Assembly: GCA_900545585.1 (NCBI GenBank)
Contig: UQZR01000021.1
Location: forward strand, 1 to 46,821
Direction of reading: 5' to 3'
DNA: 46,821 nucleotides
From: an uncultured Eubacteriales bacterium
Lineage (GTDB): Bacteria > Bacillota > Clostridia > Oscillospirales > Oscillospiraceae
The translations under genes and the position numbers were made by a program. Positions 16,019 to 23,988 of this stretch are shown one piece after another; position 1 is the first letter of the stretch, and each line of letters opens with the position of its first letter. Under the pieces are notes generated by a model. It was given only the letters and a program-made list of their open reading frames with translations, had not been told where the DNA came from and did not search any database.

Positions 16019-17332
16019 TCACCCTGCAAAAACCGCCAGCCGCAGCAGCTGGGTGAACACCTGGCCCCAGCTGCGCCGCATCACGTCCTCCCCCGCCGTG
16101 ATAGGCACCGTCAGAAGCACCGTGTCCCCGTCCAGCACCGTCAGCTCTCCCAGCGGCTGACCCGCCGCCACCGGCGCGGTGACCCGCGGCTCCAGCGTCA
16201 CTTTTCGCTCCAGCATGCCCGCCTTCTCCTTCTCCACCAGCACCGTGTTCCCCTCCGATGCCAGCACCGGCTGCACCGTATCCGCCGTGCCCATGTCCAC
16301 CGGCACCGGCATCAGCGGCTGCTCCGGCGCCGCCGTCACCAGCGCATAGGAGGAAAACCCGTAGTTCAGCAGGGCCTTGGCGTCGTTGTTGCGGGTGTCG
16401 CGGTCCGGCCCCTTCATCACCACGGCGATGAGCTCCATGCCGTCCCGCTCCGCCGTGGCGCTGATGCAGTACCCCGCCGATGCGGTGTAGCCGGTCTTGA
16501 GTCCCGTGGCCCCGTCATAGAAGCGGATGAGCTTGTTGGTGTTGGCCAGTTGGAATGCCCCGCCGCGGATGGTGTCCATCCAGATGGTGGTGAACCGCCG
16601 GATGTCCGGATGCTTTAAGATCAGCTCGCGGCTCATGACGGCGATGTCGTGGGCGCTGGTGACGTGGCCCTCCGCCGTCAGGCCGGTGCAGTTGGCGAAG
16701 TGGGTATCGTTCATGCCAAGCTCCGCCGCCCGCTGGTTCATTTTTTCCACGAACCGGTCGCTGACCCCCGCCACCTTTTCCGCCAGTGCCGCAGCTGCAT
16801 CGTTGCCGGAGGCCACGCACACCGCCTTCAGCAGCTCCTCCACCGTGATCTGCTCTCCCTCCGCCAGATAGACCTGGCTGCCGCCCATCCCCGCGGCGTA
16901 GGCGCTGACCGTCACCACGTCGTCGTAGCCGATAGTCCCGCTGTCGATGGCCTCCATGGTCAGCAGCAGCGTCATGACCTTGGTAACGCTGGCGGGCTCC
17001 AGCTGCTCGTGCTCATTCCGGGCATACAGCACCTGCCCCGTGGTTTTTTCCATCAGCAGCGCCGCGCGGCTCTGGATAGGCAGCTCCGCCGCCTGCGCCT
17101 GCACCGGCCACAGGGTCAGCACGCACATCAGCGCCGTCACGCCCGCCGCCAGTCCCGTCATCCGCCGCCCCCGCCGCCGCAGCGCCGCCTGCTGCTTCTT
17201 CTGTTTATCGTCTATATTGCATCTTTCCGAACGGGAACACGCTCGTCCGTGTCCTGTCCGATGCCGCGCTCCCCCTGGTACGACAGGCATTACGCGCTTC
17301 TCCGCATCCACCATTTCCTGCTTCTTCATCAT
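16019..17332 (-). CDS. D-alanyl-D-alanine carboxypeptidase (DacF/PBP5 family)
   Basis: This 437-residue serine peptidase trims the terminal D-Ala of peptidoglycan stem peptides. Motifs: S115-V-T-K118 (nucleophile), S175-G-N177 and K279-T-G281, followed by a C-terminal beta domain of PBP5_C type (about 320-410) and a final hydrophobic stretch. The start at 17332 was chosen because GGGGGAGG lies 7 nt before ATGATG. This places about 57 residues, rich in Arg and Lys, before the signal-like hydrophobic segment MTGLAAGVTALMCVLTLWPV and the cleavage region AQAAELP. That leader is unusually long. A start at Met58 would give an ordinary signal peptide but has no ribosome site. In spore formers DacF-type enzymes act in vegetative or spore cortex wall. 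Confidence 0.9.
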   Translation of the reverse strand: MMKKQEMVDAEKRVMPVVPGGARHRTGHGRACSRSERCNIDDKQKKQQAALRRRGRRMTGLAAGVTALMCVLTLWPVQAQAAELPIQSRAALLMEKTTGQVLYARNEHEQLEPASVTKVMTLLLTMEAIDSGTIGYDDVVTVSAYAAGMGGSQVYLAEGEQITVEELLKAVCVASGNDAAAALAEKVAGVSDRFVEKMNQRAAELGMNDTHFANCTGLTAEGHVTSAHDIAVMSRELILKHPDIRRFTTIWMDTIRGGAFQLANTNKLIRFYDGATGLKTGYTASAGYCISATAERDGMELIAVVMKGPDRDTRNNDAKALLNYGFSSYALVTAAPEQPLMPVPVDMGTADTVQPVLASEGNTVLVEKEKAGMLERKVTLEPRVTAPVAAGQPLGELTVLDGDTVLLTVPITAGEDVMRRSWGQVFTQLLRLAVFAG

Positions 17333-17405
17333 GCAGTTCCTCCCCCGCGTTTTTTCCATCTCTATGCCGCTGCGGGAGAAATCATGCTCTCGACAGAATT
17401 TTCGG

Positions 17406-17434
17406 TTGCAAAACCCCCGCCGACCTGCTATAAT
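17406..17434 (+). promoter_or_regulatory. strong promoter of tRNA-Gly
   Basis: TTGCAA (17406-17411), 17-bp spacer, perfect TATAAT (17429-17434) with extended TGC. The mature tRNA starts 11 bp downstream. Confidence 0.75.
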
Positions 17435-17444
17435 AGCACCGTTC

Positions 17445-17518
17445 GCAGGGTTGGTATATCGGTATTACAGCGGCTTCCCAAGCCGTTAAGGCGGGTTCGA
17501 CTCCCGTACCCTGCTCCA
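17445..17518 (+). tRNA. tRNA-Gly (anticodon CCC)
   Basis: 74 nt with encoded CCA. Acceptor GCAGGGT pairs with ACCCTGC, and the anticodon arm GCGGC-TTCCCAA-GCCGT gives anticodon CCC. The T arm is GCGGG-TTCGACT-CCCGT. The 3' end borders a stretch of mobile-element debris, so it is a plausible integration site. Confidence 0.93.
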
Positions 17519-17530
17519 AGTGAACAAACA

Positions 17531-17572
17531 GGTTTAGATGCCATGCGGTGAAAACCGCATGGCATCTAAACC
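17531..17572 (+). terminator. long perfect hairpin terminating tRNA-Gly
   Basis: A 19-bp perfect stem beginning GGTTTAGATGCCATGCGGT, loop GAAA, starting 12 bp after the tRNA. Only TTT follows, so the stem itself must provide most of the termination. Confidence 0.7.
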
Positions 17573-17694
17573 TTTCCGGGGTTTCCCATACCCCGATTTT
17601 AACGGTTTCAAGCATGGATGTCAGAGCCGCCTGAGAGGCGTTCAACGTGATTTGAACCCCTCTTTTTCTGCTTTCTGGCGAAATAATCGGATGC

Positions 17695-17738
17695 AGCCCC
17701 CTTTTGTACGAGGATTTTCCTCGCAAAGGGGGCTTTTT
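17695..17738 (+). terminator. intrinsic terminator-like hairpin
   Basis: Outer stem AGCCCCCTTT / AAAGGGGGCT with an inner hairpin CGAGGA-TTT-TCCTCG, then TTTTT. I can see no intact gene in 17573-17694 for it to terminate; it is probably left from a lost gene. Confidence 0.6.
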
Positions 17739-17761
17739 CATAAAAAAGATTCACAAAGCTT

Positions 17762-17808
17762 AGAGCGTCGGTTGATGGTTTTATGAAACCATCAACCGAC
17801 GCTCTTTT
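17762..17808 (+). terminator. 20-bp perfect inverted repeat with T-tract
   Basis: Arms of exactly 20 bp starting AGAGCGTCGGTTGATGG, loop TATG, then TTTT. It is the third long hairpin within 280 bp of the tRNA. It may be a terminator, or a recombination- or transfer-related palindrome of the decayed element. Confidence 0.5.
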
Positions 17809-17903
17809 GCGTTTCAGGACAGATCAAGGGCGGCAGCCCGGAGAGGAGCAATATGTGAAAACCAGCAAGACCGCTGGCGCGGCGGATCGACGAGCGGCAG
17901 CCA

Positions 17904-18092
17904 GTGCCCTACCATCAGAGCTCGCCGGAGCCGGTATTCTGCAATGAGCACGAGAGGTGTCAGGGCTGTCCCTACCCACGCCACGGCATCGTCTGCTGGC
18001 AGAGGAGGACGGGATGTTCACAGAGGAGGACGGGATGTTCACTGACCGGGGATACATCGCCTATAAGGGTTATTACAGCATGGAGGAAGTGA
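17904..18092 (+). pseudogene. fragment of a cysteine-rich mobile-element protein
   Basis: An open frame that looks like real protein (VPYHQSSPEPVFCNEHERC, then GC and VCWQ) begins without a convincing ribosome site. The four cysteines spaced CxxxxxxCxxC and a later C resemble a zinc-binding tail. In-frame sequence extends up to a stop at about 17853, so the 5' end appears lost. It runs into the tandem duplication at 18001-18042. I do not recognise the parent family. Confidence 0.3.
18001..18042 (+). repeat. perfect 21-bp tandem duplication carrying a ribosome site and ATG
   Basis: AGAGGAGGACGGGATGTTCA plus C occurs twice without spacer (18001-18021, 18022-18042). Each copy carries AGAGGAGG and an ATG in the same frame. 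Confidence 0.9.
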
Positions 18093-18142
18093 TGAACGGC
18101 GGTCAAAGCAGCCACATGGTGCTGGGAGGGCTTTCACGATGA
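18014..18142 (+). CDS. small mobile-element protein (42 or 35 residues)
   Basis: This is a short frame with two possible starts, ATG 18014 and ATG 18035, each 5 nt after AGGAGG because of the 21-bp duplication. It reads MFTDRGYIAYKGYYSMEEV from the second start and overlaps the next gene by 4 bp (ATGA). The MFTDxGYI segment resembles tails of ArdA-type antirestriction proteins of conjugative elements, but this is recognition by eye. It is probably co-translated with the protein at 18139. Function unknown. Confidence 0.45.
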   Translation: MFTEEDGMFTDRGYIAYKGYYSMEEVMNGGQSSHMVLGGLSR

Positions 18143-19059
18143 TCATTCAGACGGAACTGAAACGGAAACAGTCCGAGTACGAGGGGGAACCCTGTGCCGT
18201 GGATAAGGTCATTGAGCTGCCAAGCCAGCGGTTCCGGCAGTTCAGCCGCGCACTGCTGGCTGACTATGATTTCATCGCAGAGAACAAAGACGCCATCCAG
18301 CGTGATGAGGATGCCAGACACTGCCTGCTCATCCTCGACGCAGAGGGAACGGACGGATTCCTTATTGACCCGCAAGGCTACAACTATGCCCGGTACAGTG
18401 CCTTTGTCCCCAATGCCCGCAGTTTGCTGACGCCGGATATGGGGATCGACCGCAGCTACCTTTCGCTGGCAGAGCCTTGGCGGGATGAGAGCAGGGATGA
18501 AATGCTCCGCATGACGCTGCGTGTCGATGGAAAGCCCGACTACACCCTCGTCCTCCCCGCTGACGAGGAATACCTCGATGCGGTGAAAAACTATCTTGAT
18601 ATCGATGTTTTCGCGGATGCCATGCTCTGTGATATTCACTTCAAGGTACCATACATCGGTGAGCTGATCCGCGACACGGATTGCCCCGCCGTGGAGGATT
18701 ACAACGATTTTGCCGAAGCCTTGGAGGACATCTGGCAGAAGGACGGGATGCTCCTGACCTACGCCGCCGTGCTGGAGGCAGAGAAACCGGAAACCCTGCA
18801 CCGTGCCTGTGAACTCCTACAAGATCTGGACAACTATCAGCGCATCACGGAGGATGCCTACGGTTACGGTCAGCATCGATTGCAGGAAACACTGGGGCTG
18901 GATGATGAAGCCATCTACGAGCTGGAGGGCTACATGGATTTTGAGAAATACGGTCAGGACTGCATGGAAAACGACTGTGTGACAAAAACGGAGTTCGGCC
19001 TGCTGCGCCGCTTGGACCCGCCCTTCCCGGAGCAGCGGCAGGGACAGAGGATGATGTAA
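18139..19059 (+). CDS. conjugative-element cargo protein with antirestriction-like tail
   Basis: This 306-residue acidic cytosolic protein starts MIIQTELKRKQSEYEGE. It has no signal peptide or membrane segment. The C-terminal part, IYELEGYMDFEKYGQD around residues 272-287 followed by an acidic stretch, resembles the LxxYIDFExxGRD core of ArdA-type antirestriction proteins (inference by eye). The rest looks like the uncharacterised proteins common in Tn1549-like conjugative elements of gut Clostridia. It is coupled to the small gene upstream by ATGA and followed by two hairpins. No relaxase, VirB4/VirD4 or integrase is nearby, so it is cargo left from a decayed element. Confidence 0.7.
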   Translation: MIIQTELKRKQSEYEGEPCAVDKVIELPSQRFRQFSRALLADYDFIAENKDAIQRDEDARHCLLILDAEGTDGFLIDPQGYNYARYSAFVPNARSLLTPDMGIDRSYLSLAEPWRDESRDEMLRMTLRVDGKPDYTLVLPADEEYLDAVKNYLDIDVFADAMLCDIHFKVPYIGELIRDTDCPAVEDYNDFAEALEDIWQKDGMLLTYAAVLEAEKPETLHRACELLQDLDNYQRITEDAYGYGQHRLQETLGLDDEAIYELEGYMDFEKYGQDCMENDCVTKTEFGLLRRLDPPFPEQRQGQRMM

Positions 19060-19063
19060 GCAA

Positions 19064-19095
19064 AAGCGGCTCGATCCATTTGAATCAAGCCGCTT
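19064..19095 (+). terminator. hairpin after the antirestriction-like gene
   Basis: A stem of AAGCGGCT and AGCCGCTT plus partial extension starts 5 bp after the stop. There is no T-run. Confidence 0.5.
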
Positions 19096-19160
19096 GATAG
19101 AGGACGGCATAAGCCTGCTCATCTATGTTCTCTATGCAGGCTGAGAAAAAACCATACGCA

Positions 19161-19186
19161 AGACCTCTCTGGAAACAGAGAGGTCT
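19161..19186 (+). terminator. hairpin before the adhesin fragment
   Basis: AGACCTCTCT and AGAGAGGTCT arms around a short loop, followed by TATCTTTT. It is positioned between the upstream gene and the TTG start at 19212, so it is either a terminator or an attenuator. Confidence 0.6.
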
Positions 19187-19211
19187 TATCTTTTGTAGAG
19201 GAGGAAGCCAT

Positions 19212-20060
19212 TTGAAAGCATTCAAACACATGACAGCCTTTGTGCTGGCGTTGGTCATGGCGGCAGCACTGGCGGTGACCGCCTATGCTGCCAGCGTGAC
19301 GGTCAAGTACAGAGTCTACGTCTATACTGACGAGATCACATTTCGTCAGTATGATTATAGCCAAAGCACAACGCCATCCATTACAAATCTGACCATCTCG
19401 GCTACCAGCAGCCTCGGCAGCGGCAGCGCCCTCTACCACATGAAATATGCGGATGGCGCGGTGGCCTACTGTATCGAGCCGGGTGTTCATTCCGATGACA
19501 GCGGCACCTACAAGGAGGGATCCAGTGCCAGCTGGTATAACCTGCCCGCTTCTGTGCAGAGCGGCATCGCGTTGGCGATGTCCCTGGGCTATCCCAGCGC
19601 CGACTACAAAATCAAAGCCATGGAGGAGAAGGGCAGCATCACCGTCCGTAAGGTGGATGTGACAGGCGGCCCGCTTGCTGGCGCGGAGCTGATGTTGGAA
19701 ACTTCCACGGACGGCAAGACATGGACGGAGGTGGGCAGAGTGACCACCGACAAGATCGGCGTCGCCAAGTGGGAGAATCTTAAAACCGGTGTGCAGTACC
19801 GTGTGACGGAAACCAAATCTCCCGCAGGGTACACGCTGCTGACCGAGCCGCTGTTCACGGGAACGCTGGACAGCAGGCCGATGATCATATTGACCCGGAC
19901 CTTCGTCTTTGATTTGGCAAATTCCGCGTGGGCGGCGTTCTCGTTATCCTGCTCCAGCGTTTGCAGGTACTCCCGCTCGACGTGGTTGACCTTGGTGGTC
20001 GGATACCCGTGGATCAGGTTGCCGATCATGACGTTGAGCTTTTCCAGCGCCATCGTATAG
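19212..20060 (+). pseudogene. chimeric remnant of a thioester-domain / SpaA-type surface adhesin
   Basis: A TTG start 8 nt after GGAGG opens a signal peptide (MTAFVLALVMAAALAVTAYA). A thioester-domain-like segment follows, with the typical YCIEPG Cys. It then jumps to KGSITVRKVDVTGGPLAGAE, the start of a SpaA/prealbumin-type pilin domain, ending YRVTETKSPAGYTLL. The thioester domain is too short, so an internal deletion is likely. After about 19865 the frame runs into sequence that is the antisense of the membrane-protein fragment on the minus strand, so the C-terminus with any LPxTG anchor is missing. Intact relatives are covalently attached surface adhesins. This copy is not expected to be displayed. 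Confidence 0.7.
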
Positions 20061-20158
20061 AGGTTTGTCCGCTTTTCCAGCGCCTGCCCCTGCACGGCCG
20101 AGGCGACGATGGGACACACGGTGGAAACGATGATGATCATGGCCAGATAAAATGACAA
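19880..20158 (-). pseudogene. truncated membrane protein of the decayed element
   Basis: From about 20158 the minus strand reads SFYLAMIIIVSTVCPIVASA (one membrane helix), then a charged helical region with YTMALEKLNVMIGNLIHGYP and VEREYLQTLEQDNENAAHAE. It merges into the antisense of the adhesin fragment near 19880, so the 3' end is lost. The ribosome site AGGAGG fits a GTG at about 20173 in another frame (VVFIVILS), so a small frameshift near the start is also likely. A perfect GTGAAAC palindrome lies just upstream. Parent function unknown. Confidence 0.5.
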
Positions 20159-20184
20159 TAAAAACCACGTTTTCGCCTCCTATG

Positions 20185-20204
20185 GTGAAACGTTGTTGTT
20201 TCAC
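20185..20204. promoter_or_regulatory. palindromic operator-like site
   Basis: GTGAAAC-N6-GTTTCAC, a perfect 7-bp inverted repeat immediately upstream of the AGGAGG of the truncated minus-strand gene. Its size and symmetry fit a dimeric repressor site. The rest of 20205-20419 holds nothing I recognise. Confidence 0.4.
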
Positions 20205-20419
20205 AGTATCGTATGTTGTATAAATCGGACGCCGCCTGCGCAAGACCCACCGGATTCGATCATAACAGAAACGGGCGCGGAAGTCCAACAGCTTCAAGAG
20301 GCGAAAACAGCTTTGCTGGATAAGGGAGCTAAATGGGTCTGCTCCACGCTCTTTTTAGCCAACTGCCTAAGATGCATTGCGCTCTTGCAGAAAAAATTAG
20401 TGATACAGCCAAAAAGACC

Positions 20420-20448
20420 TTGACAAACACGGACGCCTTGTGTAATAT
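20420..20448 (+). promoter_or_regulatory. promoter of the peptide-uptake operon
   Basis: Perfect TTGACA (20420-20425), 17-bp spacer, TAATAT (20443-20448) with TG upstream. It lies 67 bp before the substrate-binding protein ATG. Confidence 0.7.
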
Positions 20449-20453
20449 AAGAG

Positions 20454-20478
20454 TGCGTATATAAGGAATCAATACGCA
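20454..20478 (+). promoter_or_regulatory. inverted repeat over the operon transcription start
   Basis: TGCGTAT-N11-ATACGCA starts 5 bp after the -10. A regulator bound here would cover the transcription start. The downstream IclR regulator is a possible partner, but this is inference. Confidence 0.4.
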
Positions 20479-20514
20479 TATACGTACAGACACTACAAAA
20501 AAAGGAGAATCAAA

Positions 20515-22062
20515 ATGAAAAAGACGCTTTCTTACATCCTTGCAATCGTAGTATGTCTTGCAACGCTTTGCGGCTGTGGCGACACACCCAGCGGTGGACA
20601 GACAACAGATGGACCCAGAGATTCCGTGATGCTGCGGAATGCCCTGGGTATGCAGACCACTGACCCGGCAGATACCAATGAGACGGATGTCCTTACTGTA
20701 AACGAGCAGATTTATGAGGGCCTTTATACTCTGGATGAGAGCGGCGGCGGATATCAGCCCTGCTTGGCAAAGCAAATCGATATCAGCGATGATGCCACAG
20801 TGTATACGATTACGCTGCAGGACGGCGTGAAGTTCCACAATGGCGAGACCCTGAAGGCCTCTGACGTGGTGTTCAGCTATCAGCACTTTATGGACAATCC
20901 CAAGTACAACAGCTATACGGACATGATCGAAAAGGTGGAGGCTTCGGACGACTCCCACGTTGTGATCACCATTGCACGTCCGTATTCCCCGATCCTTCAC
21001 ACGTTCTTCAAAATCAAAATTCTGAGCGAGAAGGAAGTGACCTCTCAGGGGAGCGACTTCGGCACCATTGCTAACCTGGCCGGCACGGGTCCTTATTACA
21101 TGGATGCGGAGACTTATCGGCCCAACAGCGGCTGGACTTTGTATGCATTTGAAGACTACTGGCAGGGAGCACCCCAGATCAAGAAGATCGGTTATGTAGT
21201 GATCGAGGACAAATCCTCCGCAGTTATCGCACTGAAAAACGGTGATATCGACTACCTGTCGGTTCCTCTCTCCAACTGGGCGGATATCAAGGACTCTGGA
21301 AAGTTTGCGACCAATGAAATGGAGTCCAACGATATTCAGTTTATGTGCATCAACTATGAATCCAGCGAAGTCCTGAACAATGACAAGGTCCGTCAGGCGA
21401 TCGTTCACGCAACCAACCGGGAAGCCATGAACATGGTTGCCACCGACGGGCTGGGCAAGGTTACGGACTTCTACATCAATCCTCATTATGCGGAGGCAGC
21501 TCCTACGGAATGTGATGTGGACCTCTCCTATAACCCGGAGCTGGCCAAGTCTCTCCTGGCGGAAGCCGGCTATCCGGACGGTGTGGATGTAGGCGAAATC
21601 CTGGTAGGTACCGGTTCCTCGGAGCCCTACGCCACGGTTCTCCAGTCGAACCTGGCTGAGGTGGGCATCACCGCGAAGATCACGACCCTTGAGTTCGGCG
21701 TGGCAGTGGACCGGATGGCGTCCCAGGACTACAACATCTGCATTGTCGGCGACAACGGCAACTATGACTTCAACAACTTCCGCCAGCAGGCTCATAGCGG
21801 CTCTGTCGGCATCTACAATGTGAGCTTTGTCGGAGACAAGTTCGACTACAAGCACATTGAAGACCTGTTTGCGCAGGGCGAGCAGCTCACTGACGAAGCC
21901 GCCAGAAAGGAAATCTATACCGAGCTTTATAATGAGGTAATGGCCACCTACTGCGTGATTCCGCTTGTAGCGCCCCCGGCCTGCACCGCATGGAATCCTG
22001 ATTTGAACGTCGTTAATGTTCCGACCTACTACAGAGTTGCGCAGTGGAGCTGGAACGCCTGA
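20515..22062 (+). CDS. peptide/opine ABC transporter substrate-binding lipoprotein (SBP_bac_5)
   Basis: This 515-residue lipoprotein has the signal MKKTLSYILAIVVCLATLCG and lipobox LCGC; Cys20 or 21 would be lipidated. The family-5 solute-binding fold follows: YEGLYTLDESGG, AKQIDISDDATVYTITLQDG and VKFHNGETLKASDVVFSYQ are the conserved entry to DppA/OppA proteins. It binds its ligand outside the membrane and presents it to the permeases encoded next. Family members take dipeptides, oligopeptides, nickel, opines or glutathione; the ligand cannot be told from sequence by eye. First gene of the operon, ATG preceded by AAAGGAGAATCAAA. Codon use is more AT-rich than in the flanking core genes. Confidence 0.93.
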   Translation: MKKTLSYILAIVVCLATLCGCGDTPSGGQTTDGPRDSVMLRNALGMQTTDPADTNETDVLTVNEQIYEGLYTLDESGGGYQPCLAKQIDISDDATVYTITLQDGVKFHNGETLKASDVVFSYQHFMDNPKYNSYTDMIEKVEASDDSHVVITIARPYSPILHTFFKIKILSEKEVTSQGSDFGTIANLAGTGPYYMDAETYRPNSGWTLYAFEDYWQGAPQIKKIGYVVIEDKSSAVIALKNGDIDYLSVPLSNWADIKDSGKFATNEMESNDIQFMCINYESSEVLNNDKVRQAIVHATNREAMNMVATDGLGKVTDFYINPHYAEAAPTECDVDLSYNPELAKSLLAEAGYPDGVDVGEILVGTGSSEPYATVLQSNLAEVGITAKITTLEFGVAVDRMASQDYNICIVGDNGNYDFNNFRQQAHSGSVGIYNVSFVGDKFDYKHIEDLFAQGEQLTDEAARKEIYTELYNEVMATYCVIPLVAPPACTAWNPDLNVVNVPTYYRVAQWSWNA

Positions 22063-22094
22063 CACTATAAAAATTATCGGATGGAGGGTGAAAG

Positions 22095-23036
22095 GTGTAT
22101 CGCTATGTCATAAAGAGAGTACTTTTTCTAATCCCCACAATACTTGGCGTCACATTTATTATCTTCTTTGTCATGGGGCTTACACCGGGAAACCCAGGTC
22201 GGATGATCCTTGGGCCAACGGCGAAGCAAGAGTCCATTGACGCGCTCAACCATGACCTGGGCTACGACCTTCCCATTGCGGAACGGTATGTCAATTACTT
22301 GAAGGATATCGTTACAGAAGGCGATTTCGGGATGTCGTACTTCAGCGGCCGGCCGGTGTTCGACGAGATCTGGCCGAGATTCCTTGTGACCATCCGGATG
22401 TCGCTGCTCATCCTGGTGATATCGGTATGCGTAGGAGTACCAGTGGGAATTTACTCTGCCGTCAGGCAGTATTCCCTCTGGGATACCGTGCCAACCATGA
22501 TGGCGTTTTTCCTGGCGGCGGTGCCAAGCTTTGTGATAGGAATGGTATTGATGTACTTTTTCGCGCTGAAGATCAACATATTCCCATCTTTTGGCTTGTC
22601 TGGTCTGAAGAGCTACATTCTCCCGGTGAGCGCGGTCGCCATTTCAGAAGCGGCTGCATACCTCAGATTTACGAAATCGTCCATGCTTGAGGCGATACGG
22701 CAGGACTATGTCCGGACAGCCCGCGGAAAAGGAGTTCCGGAGCGGACAGTTATCTGGAAGCACGCTATGCGAAATGCGCTTCTGCCTGTCATTACATGCG
22801 TGGGCATGCGCTTCGGAGTCCTTTTGGCTGGAATGGTGACGACAGAACGACTGTTTTCCATTCCGGGAATAGGCAGCCTTATCGTGGACAGTATCAGTAA
22901 AAAGGACGAGCCGGTCATTATTGCAGCCAGCATCTTGATCGCCTCTGCATTTACCATGCTGATGCTTTTGGTCGATATCGCGTATGCTTATGTAGACCCC
23001 AGGATACGTGCCAAATATAGCAGATTGGAGCGGTGA
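22095..23036 (+). CDS. peptide ABC transporter permease (DppB type)
   Basis: This 313-residue inner-membrane permease starts with GTG behind GGAGGGTGAAAG. It has an N-terminal helix (MYRYVIKRVLFLIPTILGV), a large extracytoplasmic loop, and five more helices. The cytoplasmic EAA loop reads EAIRQDYVRTARGKGVPE, the signature of the DppB/OppB family. It forms a heterodimeric channel with the next gene product. The final segment, AYAYVDPRIR, is the usual C-terminus. Confidence 0.95.
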   Translation: MYRYVIKRVLFLIPTILGVTFIIFFVMGLTPGNPGRMILGPTAKQESIDALNHDLGYDLPIAERYVNYLKDIVTEGDFGMSYFSGRPVFDEIWPRFLVTIRMSLLILVISVCVGVPVGIYSAVRQYSLWDTVPTMMAFFLAAVPSFVIGMVLMYFFALKINIFPSFGLSGLKSYILPVSAVAISEAAAYLRFTKSSMLEAIRQDYVRTARGKGVPERTVIWKHAMRNALLPVITCVGMRFGVLLAGMVTTERLFSIPGIGSLIVDSISKKDEPVIIAASILIASAFTMLMLLVDIAYAYVDPRIRAKYSRLER

Positions 23037-23038
23037 AT

Positions 23039-23935
23039 ATGAGTGGGATAACCGGACGAGTAAAGGGCGCCGACAGAGGAGAATTCAAAAAGGCAGGGCA
23101 ATTCCACGAAATCTTCAGACGCCTCCGAAAAGATCGGGGCGCGATGGTCGGACTTGTAATTCTGATCGTACTAATTCTTACCATCATATTTGCGGATGTG
23201 ATCATCCCCTATCAAGCTGCCATTTCTCAGGATGTCATGAGTAACTTTGAGGCTCCATCAGCGAAGCATCTCATGGGTACGGATATGTATGGACGGGATG
23301 TTTTTGCAAGATTCGTACATGGAGCGAGGACTTCCTTGGCCATATCGCTGTTTGCTTCCATGACCTCCTGTATTTTTGGAAGCTTGCTCGGTGCGGCCGC
23401 CGGATACTTCGGCGGGAAGGTGGACATGGTGATCATGCGCAGTCTGGATATCTTTATGTCGGTGCCAGACATCCTTTTTACCATGGTCGTAGTGGCGGCG
23501 CTGGGTTCCAGCATTCCGGTCCTGATCGTGGCGATGACGCTGGCATACTTTACCAACTATGTCCGCCTGGTGCGTTCTGAGGTCCTGAACCTTTGCGAGC
23601 AGGAGTATGTGGAGGCGGCCAGAGCCGGAGGGGCCAGTTCAGCGCGTATCATTTTAAGCCATATTATCCCGAACGCTTTGGGAATCATACTGGTCAACCT
23701 CACGCTGAATGTGGCGAGTCTTGTGATTTATCAGTCTTCTCTGAGCTATATCGGACTCAGCCTTCCGCAGCCCACGCCGGAGTGGGGAAGTATGCTCTCT
23801 GAGGCCAGAGAGTTTATGCTGAAAGCTCCGCACCTGGTCTTTTTCCCGGCAGCAGCCATTGTTTTGACCGCATTTTCGGTTAACTTGCTGGGCGACGGAC
23901 TTCGTGACGCGATGGACCCCAGACTGAAGAATTAG
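23039..23935 (+). CDS. peptide ABC transporter permease (DppC type)
   Basis: This 298-residue permease has a cytoplasmic N-terminus, six helices, the conserved HLMGTDMYGRDVFARFVHGARTS stretch split over about residues 75-97, and the EAA loop VEAARAGGASSARIILSHI. It pairs with the DppB-like protein. ATG at 23039 lies 2 bp after the upstream stop; a GTG at 23033 overlapping that stop is an alternative. The GGAG upstream suits either. Confidence 0.95.
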   Translation: MSGITGRVKGADRGEFKKAGQFHEIFRRLRKDRGAMVGLVILIVLILTIIFADVIIPYQAAISQDVMSNFEAPSAKHLMGTDMYGRDVFARFVHGARTSLAISLFASMTSCIFGSLLGAAAGYFGGKVDMVIMRSLDIFMSVPDILFTMVVVAALGSSIPVLIVAMTLAYFTNYVRLVRSEVLNLCEQEYVEAARAGGASSARIILSHIIPNALGIILVNLTLNVASLVIYQSSLSYIGLSLPQPTPEWGSMLSEAREFMLKAPHLVFFPAAAIVLTAFSVNLLGDGLRDAMDPRLKN

Positions 23936-23988
23936 TACATGCGAATTTCAGAAGACTACATTACAAAATTTGTTAAGGAGCGCTTAAT

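Noticed and set aside
17445..17518. Clear att direct repeat of the tRNA-Gly 3' end at the far side of the island
   Set aside because: I scanned by eye toward 20-35 kb and found no convincing second copy, so no attachment sites are annotated.
17382..17741. Minus-strand frame covering the tRNA-Gly
   Set aside because: It is the antisense of the tRNA and its hairpins; no ribosome site or protein character.
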